Positions 46,017-55,570 of a stretch of 64,000 bases of DNA are shown here, piece by piece. Made by a program: the position numbers and the translations under genes. The notes below the pieces were generated by a model that searched no databases, was not told the DNA's origin, and saw only the letters and a program-made list of their open reading frames with translations. This stretch comes from Nostoc sp. CMAA1605 (GTDB taxonomy: Bacteria; Cyanobacteriota; Cyanobacteriia; Cyanobacteriales; Nostocaceae), in the NCBI RefSeq assembly GCF_021596505.1, contig NZ_PJIZ01000032.1, positions 1-64,000 on the forward strand. Direction: 5' to 3'. Position 1 is the first letter of the stretch. Every line of letters begins with the position of its first letter.

Positions 46017-47489
46017 ATGACTTCCAAGTTTAAGTTAGAGTCACCTATAGGATTTAGCAAGGTTCAGAAGCGTTGGATGTTGAAAGGCTTTTGGATTGCT
46101 CTAATCTTGGTGGTAGTGAAAATTATTACTGCTGATGCACCATCTCCTAGTAAAGCTGGTGCATTATTAATTGCGGTAATGTCTTTACTACCCACCTATT
46201 TATGGTGTGCTGATCGTGCTAAAGGACTGCCACTATTTCCAATTCTGGCTTTAACCTACCTAGCTTCACATGCTTTCCCTTTAGTTTCCAAGAACCCTAA
46301 TGTTCTTCAATACAGTGAATCACTACATTTTAATGCAGCTATAGTTGTTGCTATTTTTCTGGTAACAGGAACGATCACATGGATGACATTAGTTAAACGC
46401 GAACCGCAGGGTAAATCTGTAATTAAAGTATTTAAACCAACACAAATAACTCCCTTTTTCCTACAAATCATCTTCTGTTCTATCTTATTTGATCTTTTAC
46501 AGAATACTGGGTATATATGGCAGATTATCCCTGGACAAATTTATACAACACTGAAAACTGCACTACCAGCTCTTACTAACCTTGGATTAATGATACTAGG
46601 CTATCAATTAGGTGCTAAATGCTTGAGTCGTCAACAGACGATGATATTTCTGGGTCTAATAACTTGTTTGGTATTTCAAGCTGGTGTCGGCCTTTATCTC
46701 AACATAGGAGGCGTGTACACTGTCTTAACCAGTTTAGGTTGGATGCTAGGCAGTGGCAAGCTTCCTTGGCGATTACTATTAATCACTTTCCTGCTGATAT
46801 CATTCCTCAATTTAGGTAAATCAGAAACTCGCGCGGTTTATTGGAATAAAGGAGCAATTCAGCCAGGGCAATATACAACTGTGTATGTTACCTGGATTAA
46901 TAATTCCTTGAAACAAATAAATGCCCATGAAGACAGCCTAAATAAGCCCAAACAAAAGTCAGAAAGTCTTAATGATAGAGCAAGTCTTATACATATGTTG
47001 ATGAAAGCAATTTCTGAAACTGGCACTATGAGGGAATATATGAACGGAAGAACTTATGCAATTATTCCTCAGTTATTAATACCTAGAGTACTTAACCCAA
47101 ATAAGCTTCGTGGGGGTGAAGCCACTAATATGCTAAACATTTATTATGGCAGACAAACATACGAACAAACTCTTACTACTCAGATTTCTTGGGGTATGTT
47201 ACAGGAAGCTTATGCCAACTTTGGCGCGACAGGTTGTGCTGGTTTAGGGGTCTTTTTAGGAAGTTTATATGGTTATGTTACTCGTTTCGCTATGAAAGTT
47301 CCCATCACATCCTATCGTTTTTTAATTTCACTAGCTTTTATAATGTTATCAGCAAAAAATGAATTGGTTCTTAGCTCTTTTCTGAGCGTATTGTCTCAAA
47401 TTTTAATGCTTTTATTTGCTATGAGACTTGTCTTAATGAAAAACACTACATATTATCATTACTCAAATACATATAAAATTAGCTATTGA
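46017..47489 (+). CDS. multi-pass membrane protein, polymerase-like candidate
   Basis: A 490-residue polytopic membrane protein with about ten hydrophobic segments and a large hydrophilic loop (about residues 295-370, with RTYAIIPQLLIPRVLNPNKLRGG). The loop size and position resemble Wzy/O-antigen polymerase-type proteins, but no diagnostic motif settles it. Starts at ATG 46017. It lies within the glycan locus between a glycosyltransferase and a degraded region, so a polymerase or glycan-transfer role is inferred from position and topology only. Confidence 0.55.
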   Translation: MTSKFKLESPIGFSKVQKRWMLKGFWIALILVVVKIITADAPSPSKAGALLIAVMSLLPTYLWCADRAKGLPLFPILALTYLASHAFPLVSKNPNVLQYSESLHFNAAIVVAIFLVTGTITWMTLVKREPQGKSVIKVFKPTQITPFFLQIIFCSILFDLLQNTGYIWQIIPGQIYTTLKTALPALTNLGLMILGYQLGAKCLSRQQTMIFLGLITCLVFQAGVGLYLNIGGVYTVLTSLGWMLGSGKLPWRLLLITFLLISFLNLGKSETRAVYWNKGAIQPGQYTTVYVTWINNSLKQINAHEDSLNKPKQKSESLNDRASLIHMLMKAISETGTMREYMNGRTYAIIPQLLIPRVLNPNKLRGGEATNMLNIYYGRQTYEQTLTTQISWGMLQEAYANFGATGCAGLGVFLGSLYGYVTRFAMKVPITSYRFLISLAFIMLSAKNELVLSSFLSVLSQILMLLFAMRLVLMKNTTYYHYSNTYKISY

Positions 47490-47669
47490 AAATATACGAT
47501 TTAATTTTTGCATACATAGTATAATATATATTTACTACCCATTTATGCTTTATTAGCTCTTCCCTGCTGTCAATTCAGAAATCAAAACCGAATATCATAT
47601 TTTTACAATAGGCAGGCGGCTACATTATTTTAATAACCAATTTCATTCCAATTAAAAAGTATTGAAATA

Positions 47670-47897
47670 ATGTTGAAAAATCGTATTAATTCATTTTATG
47701 TGTTACGAGGAATACTTAGTCATATAATTAATGCAAAATTATCAATTTATTGCAGAGTTATCGGTTACTTTGATAATGGAACGATCAGTGAAACTGTAGA
47801 AGTAATTGATAACAAACTAAAGCTAATTAAACGCTCTGGATATGGATTCAGAAATTCTGATAATCTCAGAACAAGATATTTACTAAATTGGACTTAA
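47670..47897 (+). pseudogene. chimeric remnant: acyltransferase start joined to ISL3-like transposase end
   Basis: A 75-codon frame. Its first 8 residues, MLKNRINS, are identical to the start of the intact acyltransferase at 49129, and LRGI follows, but the sequence then changes. The last half, VEVIDNKLKLIKRSGYGFRN with the following tail, looks like the C-terminal end of an ISL3-family transposase. It therefore seems to be a fusion left by loss of an IS element inserted into, or next to, a second copy of the acyltransferase gene. Not expected to be functional. Confidence 0.65.
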
Positions 47898-47990
47898 ATA
47901 TATGTTTTCATAATAAGATGATGTTATCGTAGCTTACAAATAATTGAGCCTCACTACTTATTACATAGAAAATTAGGAGTTTCAGTCGTT

Positions 47991-48797
47991 ATGTTTTCAT
48001 ACTTGTATGACAGATTCTTTATTAAAAAACCCTACATTCGTAGGTTTGTAACTAAGCTCATTGAAGGAGATAAAGAAAAGAAGGTTGAACTGCTTGGCTG
48101 TAGCATTCAAGTTAATTCTATAAAAGAAAATGGTTATTTGCGTGCATCCCGTATGGCAAAATTTTCTAGCCTCTTCCGCGATGAGTTACCAATAATTATT
48201 CATCTTGCTGCATTACTAGCTCATGCTGATGCTTTTGTTGATATAGGCGCAAATGTTGGAATTTTTTCTGCATCACTTGCAAAAATAAAACAAATTTATA
48301 AAGATATAAACTTTTATGCTTTTGAAGCAAACCCAGATACATTTCTGCGCCTTAAACAAACTACTGATGGTTTACCAATAACAGCGCACTGTATAGCTCT
48401 TGCTGAACGAGAAGGTGAATTAGAATTTTTTACTGGCGCAGTATCCCACGTCTTTACTACTATTGAGAATAGCTACTCAGATTTAACACAAAAAAAAGTA
48501 ACTGTACCCTGCCGTCGTCTTGACTCATTTGACATATTAGGAAAATGTATAATTATCAAGATTGATGTAGAAGGTCAGGAATTAGAAGTACTTAAAGGTG
48601 CAGAAGGTTTGTTTAATTCCAATCGCGTCATTGCAGTTTATTTAGATGGTTATAAAAATAATCAAGTAGAAAGTTGGTTAAAAGGATACGGTTTCAATTT
48701 TTTTGACGGAAAAAGTCTCAAAAAAATAGACGGAGAAGCTTTCAGCCTGTTGGCTATCAAAATGGCACCTGACACTACGTTAATTCCACAGAATTAG
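47991..48797 (+). CDS. FkbM family methyltransferase
   Basis: A 268-residue methyltransferase. Motif I AFVDIGANVGIFSASLAK is at about residues 82-99, the FYAFEANPDTFLRL strand follows, and the FkbM signature IIKIDVEGQELEVLKGAEG is at about 187-205. It is not closely similar to the other FkbM gene at 43712. It sits between two IS remnants and two acyltransferase starts, and has low GC. Likely role: O-methylation of a sugar or other acceptor. Confidence 0.88.
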   Translation: MFSYLYDRFFIKKPYIRRFVTKLIEGDKEKKVELLGCSIQVNSIKENGYLRASRMAKFSSLFRDELPIIIHLAALLAHADAFVDIGANVGIFSASLAKIKQIYKDINFYAFEANPDTFLRLKQTTDGLPITAHCIALAEREGELEFFTGAVSHVFTTIENSYSDLTQKKVTVPCRRLDSFDILGKCIIIKIDVEGQELEVLKGAEGLFNSNRVIAVYLDGYKNNQVESWLKGYGFNFFDGKSLKKIDGEAFSLLAIKMAPDTTLIPQN

Positions 48798-48876
48798 AAG
48801 GTTTCAAAAAGAAGTTACACATCACTTGGCTTAAGTCAGTAATATTTGCTACCTTTTTTAATTTAGAAGTAAAAAA

Positions 48877-49112
48877 CACATCAGAAGCCGCAGTTAATAG
48901 TAAATCAGTGGAAACGAAACGGCAACGATGATATTGATAGACGCGGGCTATGACGCAGGAAAAAAGATACATGGGCGCAAACGCCATCTGAATATGGATA
49001 TGTTAGGGCCAGTTTTGCGAGTCTTGGTAACTTCTGCTGGTCTTCCAGAACGCGAAGGAGCGAAAAAAGTTCTCCAACGAGTTCACCAGACTGGTCATCA
49101 GGTAAAACTGTT
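48877..49112 (+). pseudogene. IS5-like transposase remnant
   Basis: Two frames carry pieces of an IS5-type DDE transposase: AAVNSKSVETKRQR and, a few bases later in another frame, YDAGKKIHGRKRHLNMDMLG followed by REGAKKVLQRVHQTGHQV, typical of the region around the first catalytic Asp. The rest of the transposase is missing and no terminal repeats were found. The second piece reads in frame into the acyltransferase at 49129, so a longer fused ORF exists from 48928. Confidence 0.7.
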
Positions 49113-49128
49113 GAAATTATCAAAAATA

Positions 49129-50223
49129 ATGCTGAAAAATCGTATTAATTCATTTGATGGGCTAAGAGGAATCGCTATTCTATTGGTTGTGATATATCAT
49201 TCGCAAAATACTATTAAGTTTGATAGCGATATTTGGAATATATTATCAATATTCATAGCAAATTCTAGCTTAGGGGTTAGGATATTTTTTGTATTAAGTG
49301 GTTATTTAATTACCAGGATTCTTTTAAAAGAAATTAATGAAACTGGTGTTATTAATTTGAAGAGATTTCATGTACGACGAGCAATCAGATTATTTCCTAA
49401 CCTCTATTGTTTTGTTGGTGTAGTTTTTTTAATCAATGTAATTGCTAATTTAAATATTACGCCCCAAGACTTTATATCTGCATCAACTTTTACATGGAAT
49501 TACTTTGGCGTTTTTGCAGCTATTGCTAATGAAAAACTTGGAGGAACTTGGTTTTTTGGACATTTATGGACTCTGGCATTAGAAGAGCAGTTCTATTTGT
49601 TATGGCCTCTATTTCTATTATTTTTAAACAAGAAATATCTACGTAAGTTTTCCCTATGCTTAGTTTTGTCAATGCCTATTGTGCGTGTAGCTAGTTATTT
49701 TCTCTTTCCTGTAACTAGAGGATATTTAAATATGATGCTACATACATCAATTGACAGTATTATGGCGGGCTGCTTTATGGCTATCTTGACTCAATCTCCT
49801 ATATATAGCAACCGCATTTCTAAAATCAAGGCTTCTTCTATCGCTATGTTAGTTACATGGCTAGTATTTATTTCTCCAATTTTGGATTACTTAATTGGGG
49901 GATACTTAATTTCTATTGGTATAACTTTAAATGTTATCTGCTTGGGAATATTAATTGTTTGGATACATAATAATCCTAATTCTTATCTCAGTAAATTATT
50001 GAGTAACCCAATTCTAGTGTACATAGGGCAAATTTCTTACAGTATTTATATATGGCAACAATTATTTTTAACTGATCAAAATACTACAATTACAGGAATA
50101 TTCCCTTATAATATTGGATTTAGTATTCTAGCAGGTATGGTTGCTTATTATTTAATAGAGAAGCCTACCTTTAATCTCAAGGACAACAGTAAGATTCTAA
50201 GCAATTTAGGGTTAGGCAAATAA
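49129..50223 (+). CDS. acyltransferase 3 (OafA-like) membrane protein
   Basis: A 364-residue integral membrane O-acyltransferase with about ten hydrophobic segments. INSFDGLRGIAILLVVIYHS (about residues 6-25) carries the conserved His near the start; the SGYLIT segment (about 64) and TWFFGHLWTLALEEQFYLLWPL (about 143-164) are other family signatures. It ends with YLIEKP, the usual acyltransferase 3 finish. An ORF reaches back to 48928 through transposase-derived sequence, but ATG 49129 is the natural start. It is the only intact acyltransferase 3 copy in the window. Confidence 0.88.
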   Translation: MLKNRINSFDGLRGIAILLVVIYHSQNTIKFDSDIWNILSIFIANSSLGVRIFFVLSGYLITRILLKEINETGVINLKRFHVRRAIRLFPNLYCFVGVVFLINVIANLNITPQDFISASTFTWNYFGVFAAIANEKLGGTWFFGHLWTLALEEQFYLLWPLFLLFLNKKYLRKFSLCLVLSMPIVRVASYFLFPVTRGYLNMMLHTSIDSIMAGCFMAILTQSPIYSNRISKIKASSIAMLVTWLVFISPILDYLIGGYLISIGITLNVICLGILIVWIHNNPNSYLSKLLSNPILVYIGQISYSIYIWQQLFLTDQNTTITGIFPYNIGFSILAGMVAYYLIEKPTFNLKDNSKILSNLGLGK

Positions 50224-50253
50224 GTTATTTACTAGTTAAAAAGATATTGGGTA

Positions 50254-51474
50254 ATGAAAAAATTAGCAGTTGTCTCTACACATCCGATCCAATATTATGC
50301 TCCCTGGTTTCGCCATATTACTCTTAACAATAATTTGTCTATTCGAGTTTTCTACCTTTGGAACTTCGGCATTACTCCAAAAGTTGATGTAGGTTTTAAA
50401 CAAGTTATTCAATGGGATATTCCACTTTTAGATGGCTATGAGTACGAATTTGTACCCAATGTTAGTACCAATCCTGGTGTTCATCATTTATTAGGGTTAC
50501 AAAATCCTTCTTTAGTCTCTCAGGTGAAAGCCTATCATCCTGATGCGGTACTTTTGATGTGCTACAACTACGCTAGTATTTATAGCTTTTTGATGAACTG
50601 GAAATCTCGTGAGATACCGTTGTTGTTTCGGGGTGATTCCCATCGCCTTCTAAAACCTACTGGCATCAAAGCATGGGCGCGGCGGCAATTTATTAACCTG
50701 GTTTATAGACGTTTTGCGGCTTGTCTTTATGTGGGCAAAGCCAATTATGAGTATTTTCAATATCATGGCGTACCGAATAATCGTTTATTTTTTTCTCCCC
50801 ATGCTATAGATAACGATCGCTTTTTTGCTCAAGCTGATGATGCCCAACAGCAAGCGATGCTTTGGAAGCAAGAATTGGGTATCCCATTGGATCATGCAGT
50901 AATTTTATTTGCTGGGAAATTTGAAAATAAAAAGCGTCCTTTAGATTTACTACAAGCTTTTTTGGCAGCCAACTTGTCTCAAGTCTCGCTGTTATTCGTC
51001 GGTGCAGGTTCTCTAGAGGCGGAATTAAAAGCTGTCGCAGCACCACACAAAAATATCTACTTTGCGCCTTTTCAAAATCAAACCTTGATGCCTCGTACCT
51101 ACGCGATCGCTGATTTATTTGTGTTACCCAGCTACGGGGCTTCAGAAACTTGGGGATTGGCAATTAACGAAGCGATGTGTTTATCTCGTCCAGTTATTGC
51201 CAGCAGTCATGTAGGTTGTGCTGAAGATTTGATTCATCACCAACACAATGGGCTGGTATTTTCTGCTGGCGATGTGTCAGCTTTAGCTAGTAGCCTGCAA
51301 GAAGCATTCTCTGATCGCCAGCGTTTGCAAATTTGGGGGCAAGAAGGCAAAAAAATTGTCTCTCAGTACAGTTATCCTCAAGCAACTCAAGGATTAGAAG
51401 AGGCACTTGACTACGTAATTTCATCTATCACTCCAAGTCAGCGTCAGGTTCGTGATTCGGTTAAAGTTAGGTAA
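50254..51474 (+). CDS. family 4 glycosyltransferase
   Basis: A 406-residue GT4 enzyme. KKLAVVSTHPIQYYAPWFRHI opens the N-domain, and HLLGLQNPSLVSQVKAYHPDAVLL and FSPHAIDNDRFFAQ are core segments. The GT1 domain has AVILFAGKFENKKRPLDLL and VLPSYGASETWGLAINEAMC, with a complete E-x7-E pair. It has an ordinary length and a likely role in elongation. It follows the acyltransferase after 30 bases, so they are probably co-transcribed. Confidence 0.88.
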   Translation: MKKLAVVSTHPIQYYAPWFRHITLNNNLSIRVFYLWNFGITPKVDVGFKQVIQWDIPLLDGYEYEFVPNVSTNPGVHHLLGLQNPSLVSQVKAYHPDAVLLMCYNYASIYSFLMNWKSREIPLLFRGDSHRLLKPTGIKAWARRQFINLVYRRFAACLYVGKANYEYFQYHGVPNNRLFFSPHAIDNDRFFAQADDAQQQAMLWKQELGIPLDHAVILFAGKFENKKRPLDLLQAFLAANLSQVSLLFVGAGSLEAELKAVAAPHKNIYFAPFQNQTLMPRTYAIADLFVLPSYGASETWGLAINEAMCLSRPVIASSHVGCAEDLIHHQHNGLVFSAGDVSALASSLQEAFSDRQRLQIWGQEGKKIVSQYSYPQATQGLEEALDYVISSITPSQRQVRDSVKVR

Positions 51475-51531
51475 ACAAAAATCTCCTACATAAGTTTCTC
51501 AAGCTGAATTTTTGTTAGTAAAAACAATCAA

Positions 51532-52692
51532 GTGATTAAACAAAATTTTCCTAAAAATAAATATCATTTTCACCTCTGGTTTCCTGCGCTATTCAACTCA
51601 ACAGGCGGGATTCAACGTTACTCCTCTTTGTGTTTAACAGCATTTCAAGGTCTTTACCCTGATGCGGCCTACGACATTGTGATTAAACACGATACAGATA
51701 TACCAGCAAAGTCAGCTAATTTATGTTTTCATACGGCTGGTCATTGGCCTCTAGCCTTACGTACTCCCACCCTGGCGGCACAAATGATTGGTCTTGGGCT
51801 TGTACAACGTCCCAACTTGATTTTTTCCACCCATCCCAACTTTAGTGTTACAGGTTACTGGTTGAAAAAGTTAATAGGCACTCCCTACTGGGTTGCAGCA
51901 CATGGTATCGATGCTTGGGATATCCAAAATCCCTCGGTCAAGAAAGCCCTAGAAAATGCTGACCTGATTTTAGCCGTAAGTAGCTATACGCGCGATCGCC
52001 TCCTCCAAGAACAAAACTTAAAACCAAATCAAGTTGTCGTTTTACCCAATACCTTTAATGCTGATAATTTTCAAATCGCACCCAAGCCAGACCATCTCCT
52101 CAAACAATATGGCTTAAATCCTCAACAACCAGTGATTCTCACCGTCACTCGTCTTGCCCAATCGCCCCAGAGGTGCAAGGGTTATGACAAAATTTTGCAG
52201 GCTCTACCCCAAATTCGTCAAATTATTCCCAATTTGCATTATGTTTTGGTTGGGTCAGGAAATGACCGACCCAGAATTGAACAACTAATATCCCAACTGC
52301 AACTCCAAGACTGTGTAACATTAGCTGGGTACATTCCTGATGAACAACTGCGAGATTATTATAATCTTTGTGATGTTTTTGCTATGCCAAGTAAAGGTGA
52401 AGGATTTGGCATTGTTCACTTAGAAGCACTGGCTTGTGGTAAAGCTACCTTGGGAGGTAATAAAGATGGGGCTGTTGATGCCCTTTGTCAAGGTGAATTA
52501 GGCGCACTTGTTGACCCAGATGATATAGAGGCGATCGCTTACAATATAATTCAAATTCTCCAGGGTACATATCCTAATCCTCTGTTATACCAACCAGCAG
52601 AACTGAGACATCGGGTAGTCAACAAATTTGGTTTTGAACGCTTTCAAAAAAGCATTGATTATTACCTAAAAGATTATATTTTGGAGAATTGA
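51532..52692 (+). CDS. family 4 glycosyltransferase
   Basis: A 386-residue GT4 enzyme with GTG start at 51532. HLWFPALFNSTGGIQRYSSL is the N-terminal loop with the diglycine of the family, and YWVAAHGIDAWDIQNPSVKKAL the core. The GT1 domain shows VILTVTRLAQSPQRCKGYDKI and MPSKGEGFGIVHLEALACGKATL with a complete E-x7-E pair. Domains are complete and length normal. The sugar is not readable. Confidence 0.88.
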   Translation: MIKQNFPKNKYHFHLWFPALFNSTGGIQRYSSLCLTAFQGLYPDAAYDIVIKHDTDIPAKSANLCFHTAGHWPLALRTPTLAAQMIGLGLVQRPNLIFSTHPNFSVTGYWLKKLIGTPYWVAAHGIDAWDIQNPSVKKALENADLILAVSSYTRDRLLQEQNLKPNQVVVLPNTFNADNFQIAPKPDHLLKQYGLNPQQPVILTVTRLAQSPQRCKGYDKILQALPQIRQIIPNLHYVLVGSGNDRPRIEQLISQLQLQDCVTLAGYIPDEQLRDYYNLCDVFAMPSKGEGFGIVHLEALACGKATLGGNKDGAVDALCQGELGALVDPDDIEAIAYNIIQILQGTYPNPLLYQPAELRHRVVNKFGFERFQKSIDYYLKDYILEN

Positions 52693-52808
52693 CTTTCTCT
52701 GCTTTTTTAAGCTGAATTTATTTTGATAAACAGTCTCTAACATCGCAGCTAACCTCTTTTCCACCAACCTCTAAACTATCTTGAACTACTATTTTTAATA
52801 ACATTAAT

Positions 52809-54002
52809 ATGAAAGTATTACATATTATTCCTTCAGTAGCATCAGTCAGAGGTGGGCCAAGTCAAGCAGTAGTAGAAGCCGTGAAAGCATTAATAAATGC
52901 TGGAGTGGACGCAGAAATTGCTACTACTAATGATAATGGTGATGATTTACTTTATGTGCCTATTGGTAAACTGGTTGAGTATAAGCAAGTGCCAGTACAG
53001 TTTTTTAGGCGCTTTTCCCCTAAAGTTAACTCCATCAGAGAATTTGCCTTTTCTCAAGACCTAACTACATGGTTGTGGCAGAATGTTTCTCAGTATGATT
53101 TACTTCACGTCCATGCTATTTTTTCCTATCCTTCTACAATAGCAATGACTATTGCTCGTCTGCAAAGAGTGCCTTATATTGTTCGTCCTTTGGGACAACT
53201 TTGTGAGTGGTCATTGCAACAAAGTTATCAAAAAAAGCAACTATATCTGAAACTTATAGAGAGGGCTAATCTCAATTATAGTAAATGTATTCATTTTACT
53301 TCAGAACAAGAACAACAAGAAGCCGCACCGTTAAAACTGCGTTCACCATCCTTTGTTGTCCCGCACGGTCTCTACATTCCTCATATAATCCCTAATGCGC
53401 GTCAGCGTTTGCGGCAACAATTAAATTTACCAGATGATGAACCCATTATTTTATTTTTATCCCGTCTCCATGCTAAAAAAGGGCTAGATTATCTAATTCC
53501 AGCTTTGAGTAAACTATTAGATTATCACTTTACTTTTGTTATAGCAGGTAGTGGAGATGCTGATTATGAAAGTAAAATTAAATCTCTGGTAATAGCTCAT
53601 GGTCTGCAAAACCGCACTCATTTCACAGGATTTGTAAAGGGTGAGAAGAAAGATTTATTACTGCAAGGGTCTGATTTATTTGCACTTACTTCTCATTCGG
53701 AAAACTTTGGTGTAGCTGTTTTAGAAGCTTTAGCTGCGGGGATTCCTGCTATAATTACACCTGGCGTTGCTTTAGCTAATATGGTAACACAGGAAAATTT
53801 AGGTTATGTTGCCGAGTTTGATATAACTGCGATCGCAACTTCTATCAAACAGGCTTTAGATGCTCCCCAAGAGGCAAAACAAAGGGGCGATCGCGCTCGG
53901 AAATTCATCAGTGAAAACTACACCTGGGATTGTATTGCCTCAAAATTGATTTCAGTTTATACAGAAATAAAGAAAATTCCCACTTTTACTGCTCTCAATT
54001 AG
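52809..54002 (+). CDS. family 4 glycosyltransferase
   Basis: A 397-residue GT4 enzyme. VLHIIPSVASVRGGPSQAVV is the glycine loop of the N-domain; DLLHVHAIFSYPSTIAMTIA and YIVRPLGQLCEWSLQQ are further core parts. The GT1 domain carries IILFLSRLHAKKGLDYLIPAL and SHSENFGVAVLEALAAGIPAI with the E-x7-E pair. It is preceded by about 115 bases without a gene. It would transfer one sugar to the growing chain. Confidence 0.88.
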   Translation: MKVLHIIPSVASVRGGPSQAVVEAVKALINAGVDAEIATTNDNGDDLLYVPIGKLVEYKQVPVQFFRRFSPKVNSIREFAFSQDLTTWLWQNVSQYDLLHVHAIFSYPSTIAMTIARLQRVPYIVRPLGQLCEWSLQQSYQKKQLYLKLIERANLNYSKCIHFTSEQEQQEAAPLKLRSPSFVVPHGLYIPHIIPNARQRLRQQLNLPDDEPIILFLSRLHAKKGLDYLIPALSKLLDYHFTFVIAGSGDADYESKIKSLVIAHGLQNRTHFTGFVKGEKKDLLLQGSDLFALTSHSENFGVAVLEALAAGIPAIITPGVALANMVTQENLGYVAEFDITAIATSIKQALDAPQEAKQRGDRARKFISENYTWDCIASKLISVYTEIKKIPTFTALN

Positions 54003-54116
54003 TACAGATGTCAAATAATATTAATGGTTTGAAAAATTAACACTAACATTTTAAAATGTATTTTGTATTTTAGCAATCTATTTATATCACAAACATTAAT
54101 TTAAATTTATTGAGCA

Positions 54117-54893
54117 ATGCTAGAAGAAATTACTCCCCTAATTCTCACATATAACGAAGCCCCAAATATCGGTAGGACGCTCGAACATCTTACCTGGGCT
54201 AAGACAATCATAGTTATTGATAGCTATAGTACAGATGAAACCCTAGACATATTATCTTCCTATCCACAAGTTAAATTTTTTCAAAGAAGATTTGATACTC
54301 ACGCTCAACAATGGAACTTTGGTGTAGCTCAAGTTGTATCTCAATGGGTGCTTTCATTAGATGCAGACTACATCATTACAGATGAACTTACTGCTGAAAT
54401 TGCTGCTTTACAAGTAGATGAGCAACTGAATGGTTATTTTGCCAGATTTAAGTATTGTATTCTTGGTAGACCCTTGAGAGGTACAATACTTCCCCCACGC
54501 CAAGTTTTATTTCGTAAAAATAAGGCAATATATATAGACGATGGACATACTCAACTTTTGCAACTAACTGGGAAGTCTGCTATGTTGTCCAATTATATCC
54601 ATCACGATGATCGCAAATCCTTGACGCGTTGGCTATGGGCCCAGGATCGTTATATGGTGATTGAGGGTAAAAAACTACTAGAAACTCCAGTCAGCGAACT
54701 GAGTTTTGGAGATCGCATCCGTAAACAAAAAGTGCTAGCTCCCTTCATTATCTTATTGTATTGCCTGATTCTCAAAGGTGGAATCTGGGATGGCTGGACT
54801 GGTTGGTATTATGCTTTTCAGAGAATGCTAGCCGAAATCTTGTTATCTATTCGTTTAATTGAGTTAGAAAAATTGCATAATCAGCAAGAATAG
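54117..54893 (+). CDS. family 2 glycosyltransferase (WaaE/KdtX-like), paralogue of 6997
   Basis: A 258-residue GT-A glycosyltransferase strongly similar over its whole length to the protein at 6997: both share PLILTYNE, IIVIDSYSTD, WVLSLDADY, ILPPRQVLF, IYIDDGHTQ and KVLAP. The start MLEEITPLIL aligns with residue 19 of that paralogue, supporting the later ATG there. The catalytic Asp motifs (about residues 40 and 80) are intact. It is the last glycosyltransferase of the locus, before the YdcF-like gene. Confidence 0.9.
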   Translation: MLEEITPLILTYNEAPNIGRTLEHLTWAKTIIVIDSYSTDETLDILSSYPQVKFFQRRFDTHAQQWNFGVAQVVSQWVLSLDADYIITDELTAEIAALQVDEQLNGYFARFKYCILGRPLRGTILPPRQVLFRKNKAIYIDDGHTQLLQLTGKSAMLSNYIHHDDRKSLTRWLWAQDRYMVIEGKKLLETPVSELSFGDRIRKQKVLAPFIILLYCLILKGGIWDGWTGWYYAFQRMLAEILLSIRLIELEKLHNQQE

Positions 54894-54899
54894 ACTAAT

Positions 54900-55496
54900 G
54901 TGGCTCACATCATCCAAGCATTCAGTCTAGTTATGAAATTATCACCATACCTACTCAAACAAAATTGGATGTTGTTTTTAGTGGGTTTTATTCTCGCTAT
55001 ACTACTCACTATTCCTGTCCGATTAGCGATCACTTACTGCCAAGTTCCCCAACCTCAAGCTATATTAACTCTTGGCGGTGGTGCAGATAGAGAAGAATTC
55101 ACTGCTTCATTTGCCCATTTTGATCCAGATTTGAAAATTTGGGTTTCTTCTGGCTCTCCCCCCAAAAGAGCAAGAGAAATTTTTCACTCCGCAGGTATTG
55201 ATAAAAATAGACTCTATCTTGACTACCAAGCGACAGACACAGTAACTAACTTTACCACCTTAGTAGATGCTTTTCAACAACAGCAGATACAACACCTGTT
55301 TCTGATTACTTCTAAATTTCATATGCCTAGAGCCAAGGCGATCGCTACTGTAGTCCTTGGTAGTCGAGGTATTGCTTTTACTCCTGTCTCTGTACCATCT
55401 CAGCCAAAAGAATCAGAATCCATTCTACGAATTATTCGTGATGTCGTTCGTTCCATTCTGTGGATATTTACGGGTTATACAGGAGCAGAATTTTAA
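54900..55496 (+). CDS. YdcF/SanA family (DUF218) membrane-anchored protein
   Basis: A 198-residue protein with an N-terminal membrane span (about residues 20-42) and a DUF218 domain: QAILTLGGGADREEFT (about 52-67), WVSSGSPPKRAREIF and FLITSKFHMPRAKAIA. YdcF-type proteins are linked to envelope polymer metabolism and vancomycin sensitivity, though the biochemical role is not settled. A GTG at 54900 or an ATG at 54933 (MKLSPY) could start it. It begins six bases after the glycosyltransferase and closes the operon. Confidence 0.85.
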   Translation: MAHIIQAFSLVMKLSPYLLKQNWMLFLVGFILAILLTIPVRLAITYCQVPQPQAILTLGGGADREEFTASFAHFDPDLKIWVSSGSPPKRAREIFHSAGIDKNRLYLDYQATDTVTNFTTLVDAFQQQQIQHLFLITSKFHMPRAKAIATVVLGSRGIAFTPVSVPSQPKESESILRIIRDVVRSILWIFTGYTGAEF

Positions 55497-55570
55497 CCTA
55501 GCTTCACAGTGCTGGGTGCTGAGTAAAAATGCCCGTAAAAGCTTCCCCAGCCTCCCACACCAAAATGATT

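Noticed and set aside
48928..49128. Treating the acyltransferase as a 431-residue protein
   Set aside because: The first 67 residues are transposase-like; ATG 49129 gives a normal family start.
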